A stretch of DNA of 19,621 nucleotides from positions 1-19,621 of the forward strand of contig DVOU01000071.1 in the NCBI GenBank assembly GCA_018713365.1. The letters are read 5' to 3'. Below the pieces are notes generated by a model. It made no database searches. It saw only the letters and a program-made list of their open reading frames with translations, and was not told the DNA's origin. A program made the translations under genes and the position numbers. How positions within the stretch are numbered: the stretch's first letter is position 1; each line of letters begins with the position of its first letter. This DNA comes from Pullichristensenella excrementipullorum (lineage in GTDB: Bacteria; Bacillota; Clostridia; Christensenellales; Aristaeellaceae). This document shows positions 13,874-19,621 of the stretch, in pieces.

Positions 13874-14191
13874 TCATGGGGCAAACTGCGAGAGGATACT
13901 GTTCATGACCGCGAGGTCGTCGCCTTGCAGCGAAGGGGCCAGCTTCTTCAGAAGGGCGACCTGTTCCGGGCAGAGGGTGGTGCGCGTCGGATGGTACCAG
14001 TCCGAGAGTTTGACGCCCCCGCCATAGCGGCCGCGGACAGTCTCTATGGGAAATGAGCAAGTGAGCGCTTCAATGTCGTATTTTATTGTGCGTATACTGA
14101 CATTTAATTCCGCAGCCAGATGAGAGACCGTTTCTGAAGTGCGCGTTTCAAGGATACGCTTGATCGCTTCCCGCCGGTCCATCTGGTTCAC
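13874..14191 (-). CDS. DeoR/HTH_11-like regulator, first gene of the phage operon
   Basis: The 105-residue protein carries an N-terminal winged helix-turn-helix (REAIKRILETRTSETVSHLA, then ELNVSIRTIKYDIEAL) and a wing-like segment (GRYGGGVKLSDWY). The helical C-terminus ends LLKKLAPSLQGDDLAVMNSI. It resembles short DeoR-type regulators found at the head of Clostridia phage replication operons. A GTG start at 14191 is chosen because AGGAGGTG precedes it with seven-base spacing; the upstream frame extends through a leader hairpin and is not used. It may control its own operon through the inverted repeats in 14192-14500. Confidence 0.75.
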   Translation of the reverse strand: MNQMDRREAIKRILETRTSETVSHLAAELNVSIRTIKYDIEALTCSFPIETVRGRYGGGVKLSDWYHPTRTTLCPEQVALLKKLAPSLQGDDLAVMNSILSQFAP

Positions 14192-14237
14192 TTGCTCACC
14201 TCCTCTCCCGTTCGCTCCGTAATTGGAATTATCGCAG

Positions 14238-14266
14238 TTAAAGGTGCAAGGCCATTGCACCTTTAA
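14238..14266. repeat. Perfect 12-bp hairpin in the phage operon leader
   Basis: TTAAAGGTGCAA (14238-14249) pairs perfectly with TTGCACCTTTAA (14255-14266), loop GGCCA. On the - strand it follows a T-rich stretch and precedes the ribosome binding site of the HTH gene. With the terminator at 14304-14355 it could act as a second, competing or operator-like element. Confidence 0.5.
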
Positions 14267-14303
14267 AAAATCTTTTAGGGGATCATTTCAAAATGCCGCA
14301 AAT

Positions 14304-14355
14304 AAAAAAACGACACGATTACTGCGTTTCCGACTGTTCCGCAATACTCGTGTCG
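14304..14355 (-). terminator. Strong intrinsic terminator in front of the phage operon
   Basis: On the - strand CGACACGA (rc of 14348-14355) pairs with TCGTGTCG (rc of 14311-14318). The stem continues after one mismatch with seven further pairs including one G-U, and is followed by seven T's (14304-14310). It lies 13 bases after the stop of a possible leader peptide and 113 bases before the HTH gene start. It therefore stops transcripts entering the phage operon from the right, or attenuates the operon. Confidence 0.75.
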
Positions 14356-14367
14356 ACATCTGTCATT

Positions 14368-14433
14368 TTATCGCCATGAGCACTTGGCCCATGGACATAC
14401 ACCGAAAGAGCCCCCAATGTTCACATCATTCAT
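14368..14433 (-). CDS. Possible 21-residue leader peptide (two Trp, two Cys)
   Basis: ATG 14433 follows GAGGCGG on the - strand and opens a 21-codon frame that ends in CPWAKCSWR. A second in-frame ATG lies four codons upstream at 14445. The stop is 13 bases before the terminator stem. A short peptide with paired scarce-amino-acid codons next to a terminator is the textbook shape of a transcription attenuator, though nothing in the downstream genes concerns Trp or Cys synthesis. It could instead be a small effector peptide or chance. No clear promoter is seen for it. Confidence 0.35.
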   Translation of the reverse strand: MNDVNIGGSFGVCPWAKCSWR

Positions 14434-14461
14434 CGTCCGCCTCATGATAAAATTGTAAAAT

Positions 14462-14498
14462 TTGACTTTTAAGGCATCGAAATTGTCTTAAAAGTCAA
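14462..14498. promoter_or_regulatory. 12-bp perfect inverted repeat between divergent operons
   Basis: TTGACTTTTAAG (14462-14473) and CTTAAAAGTCAA (14487-14498) are perfect inverted repeats 13 bases apart. They lie in the AT-rich gap between the - strand phage operon and the + strand XRE/sigma operon. The shape and place fit an operator for a dimeric regulator, for example one of the HTH proteins on either side. A bidirectional weak terminator is the alternative. Confidence 0.55.
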
Positions 14499-14515
14499 TA
14501 ATTCCTTTTAGGTCA

Positions 14516-14544
14516 TTCACAAATGATTGGCAAACCTGTATGAT
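14516..14544 (+). promoter_or_regulatory. Promoter of the XRE/sigma operon
   Basis: TTCACA (14516-14521), 17-base spacer, TATGAT (14539-14544). The -10 ends 28 bases before the XRE start codon, leaving a short leader with AGGAGG. Confidence 0.6.
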
Positions 14545-14572
14545 ATTCAAAACATATTTCAGGAGGCTCTTC

Positions 14573-14935
14573 ATGGCATTTCATTACAGGCGGTTGGGAC
14601 AAAACATGCGCCGTATACGCCTCAGTGCCAATATGACACAGAGAACGGTGGCGGAGGCGCTTGGATATCGGTCCTGTGAACATTGGAGCCGTATTGAATC
14701 TGGCGTCAGGCATATCCCGCTCCATATATTGGATTCGTTTTGCAAAGTCACCGGTGCGTCATATGCGGAGGTCTTGTTGGGAACGACCGATGTCCCAATG
14801 GTCCCAAGCGCACCGTTGGATCTGCGACAGGACTATGAAAAGCAATTTTCCGAGATCATTGCCGCCTGCCCGGATGAAGCCATTGAACGCATTCTGGAAA
14901 TATGCCGGCAAGCCGTTTGTTTGACCGATCTATAA
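14573..14935 (+). CDS. XRE-family HTH protein
   Basis: The 120-residue protein carries an N-terminal XRE-type helix-turn-helix (RLGQNMRRIRLSANMTQRTV, then AEALGYRSCEHWSRIESG, about 6-43). A C-terminal region (about 80-118) contains DYEKQFSEIIAACPDEAIER and ILEICRQAV, a helical segment often used for dimer formation. ATG 14573 follows AGGAGG with seven-base spacing; an upstream in-frame ATG has none. It is the first gene of a + strand operon with a sigma-like factor, a membrane protein and a secreted protein. It may repress the shared control region. Confidence 0.8.
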   Translation: MAFHYRRLGQNMRRIRLSANMTQRTVAEALGYRSCEHWSRIESGVRHIPLHILDSFCKVTGASYAEVLLGTTDVPMVPSAPLDLRQDYEKQFSEIIAACPDEAIERILEICRQAVCLTDL

Positions 14936-14955
14936 ACCCAAAGGGAAGTGAGCCT

Positions 14956-15543
14956 TTGAACGGTCGCGAATACTCATCCTGGTTTGACCAGACTTACAAG
15001 GACACATATTCAACGGTAAAACGAGTAGGGCAGGTCCTACTCGTACATTTATGCCCGGCCCTGCTCGATGACATTGACGAGTTGCTTGAGACCACTTATT
15101 ACGATATGAGCAAGAAAGAAAAGCGACTGCGGAGCCACCCGAATATCATTGGCTGGCTGGTCGTGGCTTTTCGCTACGTTGTTTACCATCGTATCCGCGC
15201 ATGGTACAAAGAGCAGCGGGCATTAAGGCAACTGCAGACAGAGATAGCTACGGCGCGAGTCGTTGACCCGTTTCAGGAGGCATTTCTTTTCGAGGAGACG
15301 GAAACGCTCATGCGCATTGCGCTTGGCCCTTGGAGATACGAACTCCTGTATGCAAACAAATTCAAAGGTATCCCCGCAAAGGACTTGGCCGCCCTCACAG
15401 GAAGGAAGGTCCATACAATGCGGGTCGCTTTGTGGCGTTGGCAAAACATTTGTAGAAAAGTGCTAAAAAGCAACGGAAAAATTTTCTCTATAATCTTGTG
15501 GCTCCATGTGAACATCCCGGCTTTTTTGGGTGTATTGAGGTGA
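14956..15543 (+). CDS. ECF-type sigma-70-like factor
   Basis: The likely start is TTG 14956, after AAGGGAAGTGAG. An ATG at 14902 would overlap the previous gene by 34 bases without a ribosome binding site. The resulting 195-residue protein has a region 2-like part: ALLDDIDELLETTYYDMSKK, then HPNIIGWLVVAFRYVVYHRI and RAWYKEQR. A region 4-like part reads ETLMRIALGPWRYELLYANK, then FKGIPAKDLAALTGRKVHTM and RVALWRWQNICR. The pattern is that of extracytoplasmic function sigma factors. The next gene, four bases after its stop, encodes a single-pass membrane protein that probably acts as its anti-sigma partner. Confidence 0.75.
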   Translation: MNGREYSSWFDQTYKDTYSTVKRVGQVLLVHLCPALLDDIDELLETTYYDMSKKEKRLRSHPNIIGWLVVAFRYVVYHRIRAWYKEQRALRQLQTEIATARVVDPFQEAFLFEETETLMRIALGPWRYELLYANKFKGIPAKDLAALTGRKVHTMRVALWRWQNICRKVLKSNGKIFSIILWLHVNIPAFLGVLR

Positions 15544-15547
15544 GAGG

Positions 15548-16381
15548 GTGAAAAAAGACGCACGCATCATGACCAGGGAGAAACTGGAGCGGATGTCCAG
15601 GGAAAATGTGGAATACTGGCTCCTGCATGAAACGCACAAGAATTCGCGTGAAGTTGACGCAGAGCTTCTCCATGTTGCCCTTGAAAGGCTCTCCCCAAGG
15701 ACAGGCGCTGATGCCGACGAAGTTGAACGCTCCTTGCTCCTGTTCCATTGGGAACACGATGCAGAGATCGCACAGCGCAGACAGCGTCGGCAGGGTGTGC
15801 GGATCGTAACGCTCGTCGTCCTGCTTTTGACGATGATGACCGCCGTCGGTTTTGCCCTCGGGATCAACATCTGGAAGGTAGCCTATGAATGGGCTTCGGA
15901 ACAGCTGTTCATGTGGATGACGCCCAGCGGCGAAGTCACGCTGCCTCCAGAAGACACGCCTGACCTTGGGTATATCGCTGACGTTTGGGGGGATGCCGTC
16001 TATGAGACGATGATGACGAACGATGTCCAAGTCAGATTGCCTGTATGGAAGCCTGAAAGGTTCTCTTTCGAATCTGTCGATGTATCCACGCTTAAAAATG
16101 GAACTTTCCTCATGACGGCCACGTATCGTTCTTCCTCAAATACGTCCCTGATTCTATCGATACAAAAGACCGACGGTCTCGAGACTCTCGGTTTTCTGGA
16201 GACGGAATATGAAGCGGACGAGGACTTGCAGGCAGAGTTCACTGTCGATGGGATCAGGTTCTTTGTCATGAGTAACATTGACAGGTCATCCATTACGTGG
16301 ATCGATGGGGTGCAGAACATTTTCATCACAGGCGATCTAAGCCCGGACGAAGCAACACAAATGATCTTGACAAGACAGTAA
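15548..16381 (+). CDS. Single-pass membrane protein, DUF4367-like, probable anti-sigma factor
   Basis: A GTG start at 15548, four bases after the sigma gene stop and following GAGGTGAGAGG, gives 277 residues. The N-terminal ~83 residues are charged and cytoplasmic, with helical segments (TREKLERMSRENVEYWLL; SPRTGADADEVERSLLLFHW). One hydrophobic segment spans about 85-106 (VRIVTLVVLLLTMMTAVGFA). The outer part (about 125-277) reads like a DUF4367-type sensor domain: LPVWKPERFSFESVDVS, FLMTATYRSSSN, FTVDGIRFFVMSN and ITWIDGVQNIFITGDLS. Such proteins usually hold the paired sigma factor at the membrane. The ligand or signal is unknown. Confidence 0.75.
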   Translation: MKKDARIMTREKLERMSRENVEYWLLHETHKNSREVDAELLHVALERLSPRTGADADEVERSLLLFHWEHDAEIAQRRQRRQGVRIVTLVVLLLTMMTAVGFALGINIWKVAYEWASEQLFMWMTPSGEVTLPPEDTPDLGYIADVWGDAVYETMMTNDVQVRLPVWKPERFSFESVDVSTLKNGTFLMTATYRSSSNTSLILSIQKTDGLETLGFLETEYEADEDLQAEFTVDGIRFFVMSNIDRSSITWIDGVQNIFITGDLSPDEATQMILTRQ

Positions 16382-16391
16382 AGGGGTTTGA

Positions 16392-16814
16392 ATGATGAAC
16401 GGAAGCAAGAGAATCATTTCCTGTATCCTCCTGGTCGTCCTGCTCACGCTTGGCGCGGGCGCTGTCGCCGAGAACATCGTGCCTTATGCAAGCGAATTGA
16501 TTGGCGCCAGGTACATTTATGCGTGGGCATATGGGGATGGGGAAGTTGAATTTACCGCTGAGATCGTAGCAGTCGCCTTAATCGACAAACTCGGCTTCTC
16601 TTCGCTCAAGATACAGGAAAAGCAGGGAAGCCGGTGGGTCACCGTCAAGTCAGCTTATAGCAAATACGCTACAAATGCCGCACAACATGATTATACGATC
16701 TCCTATGACGGAACTCCGGGAAATGACTACCGTCTGGTCGTCGTGTATTACGCGGAGGACGGCGATCTTTCAGATACAAAGACCAAGACCAGCAGCATTT
16801 TGACAGCCAAATAG
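16392..16814 (+). CDS. Secreted protein of unknown function
   Basis: Two adjacent ATGs (16392, 16395) follow AAGGGG. The 140-residue product has a clear signal peptide: basic MMNGSKR, hydrophobic core IISCILLVVLLTLGAGA, cleavage near AVA/EN around residue 26. The mature part is beta-rich (GEVEFTAEIVAVALIDKLGF, SSLKIQEKQGSRWVTVK, NDYRLVVVYYAEDG) and ends in the polar TKTKTSSILTAK. It is probably an extracellular or wall-associated beta-sandwich. Its position 10 bases after the membrane sensor suggests a role in the same signalling unit, as a target or a ligand. I cannot assign a function. Confidence 0.72.
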   Translation: MMNGSKRIISCILLVVLLTLGAGAVAENIVPYASELIGARYIYAWAYGDGEVEFTAEIVAVALIDKLGFSSLKIQEKQGSRWVTVKSAYSKYATNAAQHDYTISYDGTPGNDYRLVVVYYAEDGDLSDTKTKTSSILTAK

Positions 16815-16818
16815 CATC

Positions 16819-16851
16819 TATGGGCCGCGTGTTCACAGCATGCGGCCCATA
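16819..16851 (+). terminator. Stable hairpin after the secreted-protein gene
   Basis: TATGGGCCGCGTG (16819-16831) pairs with CATGCGGCCCATA (16839-16851) over 13 bases with one G-U, loop TTCACAG. No T-tract follows on the + strand. It may slow or end transcription weakly, or protect the 3' end of the upstream message; the small gene at 16883 is likely still read through. Confidence 0.5.
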
Positions 16852-16882
16852 TCCCGGAAAGCGAAAGGAGCAACTCCCTGCA

Positions 16883-17056
16883 ATGAATGATCTGCATGAG
16901 CGAAAAACGAATGACGGCTCCGATACCTCTGAAGAGGCGCTGAACGCCGAAATACTGACGCTTTTTCGCGCCCTCTCCCTTCAAGACAAGATCAAAGCGC
17001 TGGCGTATTTGCGAGCATTTTCACATAGACCAGAAGAGCCTTCTTCTGAGGAATAG
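16883..17056 (+). CDS. 57-residue protein resembling the repressor's C-terminal helical tail
   Basis: ATG 16883 follows AAAGGAG (16864-16870). The product has a hydrophilic acidic N-terminus and a helical segment: EALNAEILTLFRALSLQDKI, then KALAYLRAFSH. This closely mirrors the C-terminal end of the convergent XRE repressor (DALEMELLEYLKHISIPQKK, then ALLVYVKML), a helix pair used for dimerisation in XRE proteins. The two genes also overlap tail to tail by 65 bases (16992-17056). A stand-alone dimerisation helix could bind and inactivate the repressor; this is inference. The gene is small, but the ribosome binding site and the similarity argue that it is real. Confidence 0.55.
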   Translation: MNDLHERKTNDGSDTSEEALNAEILTLFRALSLQDKIKALAYLRAFSHRPEEPSSEE

Positions 17057-17330
17057 AGATGTGTTTTAAATACTCCAGCAATTCCATCTCCAGCGCGTCC
17101 TCCGCCATCATCTCTGGCGTGGGCGCATTTTCATCCTGCCCTGACAGCCAGTCCGGATCCACTCCCAGGCTTCGCGCGATCAAGTGCAGGTTTTTCCGTT
17201 TTGGCTCGTATCTGCCGGACAAATAGAGGGACATGGAGGATTTCCCGATCCCTGTGTCTTTGCAAATATCCGCTTGCCGTAAATTCTTCTCCCGCATAAC
17301 CGCTTGCATCCGCTCAACAAATATAGACAT
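16992..17330 (-). CDS. XRE-family repressor
   Basis: The 112-residue protein has a canonical N-terminal XRE domain (RMQAVMREKNLRQADICKDT, GIGKSSMSLYLSGRYEPKRK, NLHLIARSLGVDPDWLSGQD). A linker follows (ENAPTPEMMAEDALEMELL), then a C-terminal helical pair (YLKHISIPQKKALLVYVKML) typical of the dimerisation part. It resembles CI-type and plasmid/ICE repressors. ATG 17330 is preceded by AGAGGTGAT and a consensus promoter at 17357-17385. Its promoter is back to back with the strong promoter of the large RNA at 17415, so it probably represses that promoter. Its 3' end overlaps the 57-residue gene on the other strand. Confidence 0.88.
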   Translation of the reverse strand: MSIFVERMQAVMREKNLRQADICKDTGIGKSSMSLYLSGRYEPKRKNLHLIARSLGVDPDWLSGQDENAPTPEMMAEDALEMELLEYLKHISIPQKKALLVYVKMLANTPAL

Positions 17331-17356
17331 CTCCGCATATCACCTCTTTTGCCAAG

Positions 17357-17385
17357 AGTATAGCATATAAGTTCGTGAATATCAA
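17357..17385 (-). promoter_or_regulatory. Promoter of the XRE repressor
   Basis: On the - strand TTGATA (rc of 17380-17385), 17-base spacer, TATACT (rc of 17357-17362). It lies 27 bases before the repressor start codon. Only 29 bases separate its -35 from the -35 of the divergent promoter, where short symmetric sequences such as CAAAGTTTG (17387-17395) could be an operator. Confidence 0.75.
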
Positions 17386-17414
17386 CCAAAGTTTGCAAAA
17401 TTCCATTTTTAGGG

Positions 17415-17443
17415 TTGACATGCAGAAACTATTGTGATATTAT
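17415..17443 (+). promoter_or_regulatory. Near-perfect sigma-70 promoter of the structured RNA region
   Basis: TTGACA (17415-17420), 17-base spacer, TATTAT (17438-17443). It is the best promoter in the window. Transcription would start near 17450. The next convincing start codon downstream is 18013, so it makes either a long leader or a non-coding RNA of about 560 bases. Confidence 0.8.
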
Positions 17444-17449
17444 ACGTTC

Positions 17450-18000
17450 GGATACAGTAATTGTCAGTTCTACATCCTATCGACTGGCAACCTTTTACGG
17501 GATCTGATTCATAAGTGATATTTACATTTGATACGTACTAGGGGCTCGGTTATAGAGCGCTGTTCTTTTTGTCTACAGCAAATGTTCAACGCGATATACG
17601 GGAACTTGGTTCTTGTGCATCGAAAGTTTATATACGCGAACATTTGTTGTATGTTTGAGAGAACATGCTCTTCCGGCGGCCGGTGCCCCATGGAAACTGA
17701 CTTGATCTTAAATGCTACAGCGCCGGAAAAGCGTACCTTGAAAATTGAATAAACCGACATCCGTAACAAACCGAAGAGCTTGCCGGTGAAACCTGTGCGA
17801 AGATACGTCTGCGACTACATGTCGTCCATGGCAAAGCGTTTGCGTAAGCCTAAGGCGCGAGCCGGGCTATCGGGTCCAAGCTATCGGGGGAACACCTGTC
17901 TGGCTAACGTCACAGTAAGGGACAGCTCGCTGATGAGGGGAGGACGAGGGTCGTGCGCCGAAAGGCGGCGGATGCGGAAATAGGGCAACAAAAGTGTTGG
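17450..18000 (+). ncRNA. Probable large structured non-coding RNA
   Basis: About 550 bases after a near-consensus promoter hold no credible gene but long complementary arms. TTGTCAGTT (17461-17469) pairs with GACTGGCAA (17482-17490). The 12-base arm 17575-17586 pairs with 17639-17650; the same stem continues as CGCG (17590-17593 with 17635-17638) and ATATA (17594-17598 with 17629-17633). GCTCTTCCGGCG (17667-17678) pairs with 17721-17732, 11 of 12. Smaller ones are CGAC/GTCG (17812-17824), CTGTC/GACAG (17896-17925), CGCC-GAAA-GGCG (17956-17967) and CAACA/TGTTG (17986-17999). GCTATCGGG is repeated at 17866 and 17880. Size, promoter and prophage-like setting recall large ornate RNAs such as ROOL or GOLLD, but I see no signature that proves membership. 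A long leader of the SSB gene is the alternative. Confidence 0.6.
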
Positions 18001-18012
18001 AAGGAGAAAATC

Positions 18013-18390
18013 ATGAACAAGGTCTTTGTTTCGGGGATCATTGCCGGGGAACCCGCATTGCACTCTTCTGAGAACGGCATGGCGCATCTCATATTCCCTC
18101 TTTCTGTCCGCCATCGGACGATGAACGGGATGATGCGGCAGGAGATATACACGATCAACGCCTGGAACAATCCCGCGATCTGGGGAAAGGAGAACCTGCG
18201 CGTTGGCAACCTGATCACCGTGCAGGGGTACCTGACGCAGCACAGCCGCGAGAATGGCGTGCTTATGACGGAGGTCACTGCGGAGGAATTCCTGTTGGGG
18301 CTGAAACCGGGCAGGCGCTTCAAAGAAAAGGCTGCTCCTGCAGTTTTGGCCCCCAAAGAGGACGCTGCGCCTGACGGCGAAGGCGCATAG
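18013..18390 (+). CDS. Single-stranded DNA-binding protein-like OB-fold protein
   Basis: The 125-residue protein starts MNKVFVSGIIAGEPALHSSE and continues with AHLIFPLSVRHRTMNG, EIYTINAWNNPAIWGKENLR, VGNLITVQGYLTQHSRENGV and TEVTAEEFLLG. These follow the strand order of an SSB OB fold. The C-terminus (about 100-125) is a short low-complexity tail without the usual DDxxPF end. It is shorter than housekeeping SSB (about 150-170), as in phage or plasmid forms. ATG 18013 follows AAGGAG; a CAACA/TGTTG hairpin sits just before that site. It may bind single-stranded DNA for a mobile element rather than the chromosome. Confidence 0.75.
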   Translation: MNKVFVSGIIAGEPALHSSENGMAHLIFPLSVRHRTMNGMMRQEIYTINAWNNPAIWGKENLRVGNLITVQGYLTQHSRENGVLMTEVTAEEFLLGLKPGRRFKEKAAPAVLAPKEDAAPDGEGA

Positions 18391-18485
18391 CCCGCGCAAT
18401 ACAACAGGCATGAACACTGAAGGGGGGCGATACCATTGTTCCAGTAAATTTCAAATGGACTTTCACGGAGAGGAGGTGAAGATCC

Positions 18486-18734
18486 GTGGAAGCGAACCTC
18501 ACGCAGCGCCTGGAGCTGGCCGTGCAGCAGGGGATATGGGCGGTGCTTTACATTTATCTGTTCTTCCGCATGCTCAAAGAGAACAAAGAGCGGGAAGAGA
18601 AGTACCAGACCATGATCGACCGGCTGAGCGGCAACATCGAGGACGGGATCGAGAAGATCCACCAGAAGCTGGACGCCATCACGGGAAGCGACGCTTCCAA
18701 CGACGGCAGCCCCGGCGGCACGCACAACAACTGA
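18486..18734 (+). CDS. BhlA/UviB-like holin
   Basis: A GTG start at 18486 follows AGGAGGTGAAG. The 82-residue product has a short N-terminus (MEANLTQRLELAVQQG) and one membrane segment (IWAVLYIYLFFRML, about 17-30). A highly charged coiled-coil-like helix (KENKEREEKYQTMIDRL and onward) and a Gly/Ser-rich tail follow. This is the pattern of BhlA/UviB proteins, holin-like proteins linked to bacteriocin release and phage lysis. It lies 60 bases before the gene of a giant DNRLRE/Rhs-type protein; the pairing suggests a role in releasing or exporting that product. Confidence 0.8.
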   Translation: MEANLTQRLELAVQQGIWAVLYIYLFFRMLKENKEREEKYQTMIDRLSGNIEDGIEKIHQKLDAITGSDASNDGSPGGTHNN

Positions 18735-18793
18735 AGCAAGCACGACCGACAACCTGACATTTCTTTCAAAGACATCAGAAAGGAGACCCCATC

Positions 18794-19621
18794 ATGGAAA
18801 ACACGATGACCATGAGCAAAAGCTACGAGCAGAAAATGCTCGAGCGGCGCTCGGAACTGTTCGAGCAGGCGCGGGGCGACGAAGCCCTCGAAAAACGCCG
18901 CGAGAACATCAAGCAGTTCCATCTCGGCCACGGCCGCTATCAGGCGGTCGTTTTCCCGGAGCCTGTCCATTATCAGGAAGACGGCGACGGGTGGACGGAC
19001 ATCGACAACAACCTCGAGGATGCGACGGACGATTCTGGCCGTGCCGTGCTGCGCAACCGGGCCAACAGCCTGCGCGTGGAGCTGAGCAGGAGCGCGGACA
19101 GCGGCAGGCTGGCGCGCATCGAGAGCGGCGGCCACGTGCTGGAATGGTCGCTGGAAGGCATGCCCACGGCGGTCGCGCCGGTGGTGCGTCAGGGCGCGCA
19201 GATCAAACAGGCGCGGCTGGTAGCGCGCGCGCAGGCGACGCCCCTCTTCGTGGGCCGCACCCGCGCAAGCCTTGAAAAGGCCGACCTCTCCGTCCTCGAA
19301 ACCGAGGCGGAAAAGCGCGCGGACCTCACTGCCACCATGGACAGCGACGCGATCTACGAAAACGTCCTGCCCGGCCTGAGCGTGCGCTACACCCTGCACG
19401 GCCAGACGCTCAAGGAGGACCTGATCCTCGCCAACGCGGCGGCGCTTCCCCATGCCGCCCTGCGCCTGCCGGACACCTATGACTACGAGGCGATGGATGA
19501 TGGCAGTGTGTCCGTCCGCGACAAGGCGACGGGCGAAAGCATCTTCGTCTTTGAAGCGCCCTACGTCTACGACGCTGAAAACGCCGAGATCCCGGCCACC
19601 GTCGTGCTGACCCCCGTGAGC
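18794..19621 (+). CDS. DNRLRE/Rhs-type giant surface protein, N-terminal part
   Basis: The frame is open to the window edge (276 codons visible). ATG 18794 follows AAAGGAG. The visible part starts with a charged helix (MSKSYEQKMLERRSELFEQA), then HLGHGRYQAVVFPEPVHYQE and DGWTDIDNNLED. Later AIYENVLPGLSVRYTLHGQT is followed by LKEDLILANAAALP, the hallmark pattern (a YEN-x-LPG-x-x-x-xY motif and a KEDLIL motif) of the N-terminus of Clostridia DNRLRE domain and Rhs/YD-repeat proteins. Such proteins are often several thousand residues long with a variable C-terminal toxin domain. No classical signal peptide is seen at the N-terminus, so export may depend on the holin-like protein before it. Confidence 0.78.
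   Translation, partial: MENTMTMSKSYEQKMLERRSELFEQARGDEALEKRRENIKQFHLGHGRYQAVVFPEPVHYQEDGDGWTDIDNNLEDATDDSGRAVLRNRANSLRVELSRSADSGRLARIESGGHVLEWSLEGMPTAVAPVVRQGAQIKQARLVARAQATPLFVGRTRASLEKADLSVLETEAEKRADLTATMDSDAIYENVLPGLSVRYTLHGQTLKEDLILANAAALPHAALRLPDTYDYEAMDDGSVSVRDKATGESIFVFEAPYVYDAENAEIPATVVLTPVS

Noticed and set aside
17771..17830. GCCGGTGAAACC resembles the conserved box of cobalamin riboswitches
   Set aside because: The remaining conserved parts (CUGCCCCCGC and ACUGU elements) are missing, and no B12-related gene follows.
17909..17975. A CUGAUGAG (17930) and a GAAA (17960) with a GUC upstream (17909) looked like a fourth, type III hammerhead
   Set aside because: The bases between them do not form stems I or II, and no closing stem III can be drawn.
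17528..17983. Reading frames of 60-75 codons inside the structured RNA region
   Set aside because: They lack ribosome binding sites, start codons are poor, composition is unlike the neighbours, and long paired arms explain the sequence better.

Overview
The window looks like DNA from a GC-rich Clostridia-type Bacillota, probably a gut anaerobe. The reasons are strong AGGAGG-type ribosome binding sites before almost every gene, a phage replication cassette of the kind common in Clostridia prophages (DUF2800, DUF2815, family A polymerase, VRR-NUC, SNF2 helicase, sigma-like regulator), an ECF-sigma/DUF4367-like pair, and a UviB/BhlA-like holin next to a DNRLRE/Rhs-type giant protein. The genus cannot be read from the sequence.

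Left region (1-2300, + strand): a small accessory operon with a helical protein, an Amidoligase_2-family enzyme, an acidic 70-aa protein and a 96-aa protein. Three of the four genes are preceded by a complete type I hammerhead ribozyme motif (197-247, 1517-1578, 1846-1906). Stems differ in sequence but stay paired, and the catalytic core is kept. Each predicted cleavage product would start with a small GCGG/CCGC hairpin followed by a ribosome binding site. The amidoligase gene instead follows two mutually exclusive hairpins. This ribozyme-punctuated operon is the most striking thing in the window.

Middle region (2304-14191, - strand): a prophage-type early/replication cassette read right to left. 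Its order is a DeoR-like HTH regulator, a small coiled-coil-like protein, DUF2800 nuclease-like protein, DUF2815 protein, family A DNA polymerase, nucleoside deoxyribosyltransferase-like protein, PriCT/AEP primase with a RecA-like ATPase, VRR-NUC nuclease, SNF2 helicase (frameshifted at Walker A), sigma-like regulator, SAM synthetase, an HTH/zinc-finger protein and a 'virulence-related' protein. Genes overlap or nearly touch, so they probably form one operon. A second promoter with 11-bp tandem repeats lies between the sigma-like gene and metK. No integrase, terminase, portal or capsid gene is present, so this is a partial or broken prophage, or the structural genes lie outside the window. The cassette ends near 2304-2440 in what looks like a recombination junction.

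Control region (14192-14572): a possible 21-codon leader peptide followed by an intrinsic terminator in front of the phage operon, a 12-bp perfect inverted repeat, and a promoter for the opposite strand.

Right region (14573-19621): a lower-GC + strand operon (XRE protein, ECF-like sigma factor, membrane protein, secreted protein, 57-aa protein) meets a convergent XRE repressor. That repressor has its own consensus promoter, back to back with a near-perfect promoter (TTGACA, 17 bp, TATTAT). The second promoter opens into about 560 bases with no convincing gene but long complementary arms, probably a large structured RNA. Then come an SSB-like protein, a UviB/BhlA-like holin and the start of a DNRLRE/Rhs-type protein that runs off the window.
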